Below, piece after piece: positions 62,952-64,000 of a stretch of DNA of 64,000 nt. The position numbers and the translations under genes are program-made. Where the stretch lies: positions 7,263,559-7,327,558 of the forward strand of contig NZ_CP089746.1 in the NCBI RefSeq assembly GCF_029541745.1, given 5' to 3'. The notes beneath the pieces are model-generated. The model was not told where the DNA came from and made no database searches. It was given only the letters and a program-made list of their open reading frames with translations. Position 1 is the first letter of the stretch. Each line of letters starts with the position of its first letter. This DNA comes from Streptomyces sp. LX-29. GTDB taxonomy: Bacteria > Actinomycetota > Actinomycetes > Streptomycetales > Streptomycetaceae.

Positions 62952-64000
62952 TCAGCCGCGCAGCGGCCCCTCACAGCTGTAGTCGGCCGAGCCTGCCCGG
63001 CCGTTGGACCAGATCTCGACCGCGCCGAAGGAACAGTTCATGTCGGTGAAGTTGTTCGCCGCGGGCCGGGACCGGTCGAGGATGAAGTAGTCGACGGTCT
63101 CGGACATGTCCTTGAAGACCTGTCCGGGGTCGGCCGCGTCACGGAGGTTGGCGGTGATGCGGCCGGTGCAGGTGAAGCGGCGCTTGCCCGCCGCTTCACC
63201 GTTGTCCCCACACTTGGGGTAGGCGCCGGTGGCGGTCTGGAGCTGCATGCGGACGTCGTCGGCGCGGTGGTACTTCAGCGAGCCGACGGGGACGAAGGTG
63301 GTGTTGGGGACGAAGAGGTCGTCGACGTGGGCGATCTGCTCGTCCAGGAAGGCGTCGTACGCCTGCTGGAGGCCGCGGTCCGCGCCCAGTCGGTTGCGCC
63401 AGGCGTCGAAGCCGGCGGGGTTGTCGGCGCGCAGCAGGGAGTACATGGTGCGCAGCTCGGCAGGGCGCTCCCGCCACAGGAACTCGAAGAAGGTGCCCGC
63501 GTAGGAGTAGAAGCGGAAGCCGTCGCCGTCGTAGGTGGCGTGCAGCAGCTGCGCGACGCTCATCCGCGGGCCGCCGCCCGCGGTGTCCTGGATGATCGAG
63601 CGCACCAGGGACTTGCGCACCGCTATGCCGTCGTCGCGGGTCGCGCCGTCGAAGAACTCGGCCGTGCCCTCGTCCATGGCCGTGGTGCGGTCCCCCTCGT
63701 ACCAGTGCCCGTCGCCGAAGAAGCCGGGCACCGCGAAGCGGCCGTTGAGGTAGTGGGTGTACTCGTGCCGGAACAGCTCCTCCAGGGTGAGCGTGGAGTC
63801 CTGCGGCACCCGACGCTGGTAGGTGTAGAAGGTGGCGCCCCGCTCGATGTAGACGCCGCCGTTGGCGGTGCCCATCCCGGTCAGCAGCGGGTGGAAGACC
63901 TCGTAGTCGGCGCGGCTGGCGTACAGGTGGATGTTGAGGCTGGTGTTGGGGTCGCCGGCCAACGGCTGGCTGGTGCCGAGCACCCGGTGGAACTGCGCCT
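62952..64000 (-). CDS. M9 collagenase-family metalloprotease, 5' end outside window
   Basis: The C-terminal 348 residues or so are in the window and the frame stays open to its edge, so the start and any signal peptide are missing; the GTG near 63983 is internal. The zinc site HEYTHYLNGRF (63753-63767) with the downstream Glu in DEGTAEFF is the M9 collagenase pattern. The C-terminal part has four Cys (KCGDNG, TCTG, NCSF, SCEG) and may bind substrate. It should degrade collagen-like or other proteins outside the cell. It converges on the glycerol operon with 3 nt to the possible microprotein stop. Confidence 0.88.
   Translation of the reverse strand, partial: AQFHRVLGTSQPLAGDPNTSLNIHLYASRADYEVFHPLLTGMGTANGGVYIERGATFYTYQRRVPQDSTLTLEELFRHEYTHYLNGRFAVPGFFGDGHWYEGDRTTAMDEGTAEFFDGATRDDGIAVRKSLVRSIIQDTAGGGPRMSVAQLLHATYDGDGFRFYSYAGTFFEFLWRERPAELRTMYSLLRADNPAGFDAWRNRLGADRGLQQAYDAFLDEQIAHVDDLFVPNTTFVPVGSLKYHRADDVRMQLQTATGAYPKCGDNGEAAGKRRFTCTGRITANLRDAADPGQVFKDMSETVDYFILDRSRPAANNFTDMNCSFGAVEIWSNGRAGSADYSCEGPLRG

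Noticed and set aside
1..64000. CRISPR arrays, IS elements, tRNA or rRNA genes, attachment sites
   Set aside because: None seen: no evenly spaced direct repeats with unique spacers, no transposase motifs and no cloverleaf candidates on inspection by eye. A tRNAscan or ISfinder run would be decisive.

Overview
This is a high-GC, densely packed actinomycete sequence, most likely Streptomyces. The signs are strong G/C bias at third codon positions, GTG starts, rare TTA leucine codons, SpoIIE-type phosphatases, and modular type I polyketide synthases (PKS). No tRNA, rRNA, CRISPR array, transposase or insertion sequence was found.

Positions 1-36337 hold one end of a modular type I PKS cluster, all on the + strand. 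Three collinear PKS genes come first. The first is cut by the window edge (AT-DH-KR-ACP, then KS-AT-DH-KR-ACP). The second is KS-AT-DH-ER-KR-ACP and the third is KS-AT-DH-KR-ACP-TE. They are followed by an exporter overlapping the third PKS by 4 nt, a cytochrome P450, a second exporter, and a DUF2867-type protein of unknown function. Last come the loading/first-module PKS (KSQ-AT-ACP-KS-AT-DH-KR-ACP) and a coupled acyl-CoA-dehydrogenase-like flavoprotein. A perfect 12-bp-stem terminator at 36311-36337 closes the cluster. The assembly line should start on the protein encoded last (26818-35133), pass through PKS genes upstream of this window, and end on the first three genes. Motif reading predicts a propionate starter and a carboxyl terminus with methyls at C2, C4 and C6, double bonds at C2, C6 and C8, and a reduced C5. 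The thioesterase then releases it, probably as a macrolactone. I cannot name the product. The loading-module gene carries a TTA codon, so synthesis may depend on bldA.

Positions 36443-51705 are ordinary chromosome: an aminoglycoside-phosphotransferase-like kinase; a translationally coupled pair of secreted proteins (I36-type inhibitor and phosphodiester glycosidase); an EF-G paralogue; two large SpoIIE-family phosphatases flanking a PlsC-type acyltransferase; a secreted GH5 endoglycoceramidase-like hydrolase; a YidB protein; and a GCS2-family carboxylate-amine ligase. A repetitive, apparently gene-free stretch follows (51706-52378).

Positions 52379-64000 hold a molybdate uptake operon on the - strand (HTH/TOBE regulator, modA, fused modB-modC), an APC amino acid permease with a G-rich tract upstream, and a conserved hypothetical with a TTA codon. 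Then comes a glycerol-catabolism-like operon on the + strand: an FGGY kinase followed by one protein fusing a GlpA-type oxidoreductase, a BFD-type [2Fe-2S] domain and a second FAD/NAD(P) oxidoreductase. A possible 27-residue zinc-ribbon microprotein overlaps a convergent terminator hairpin. The window ends inside an M9 collagenase-type protease on the - strand.
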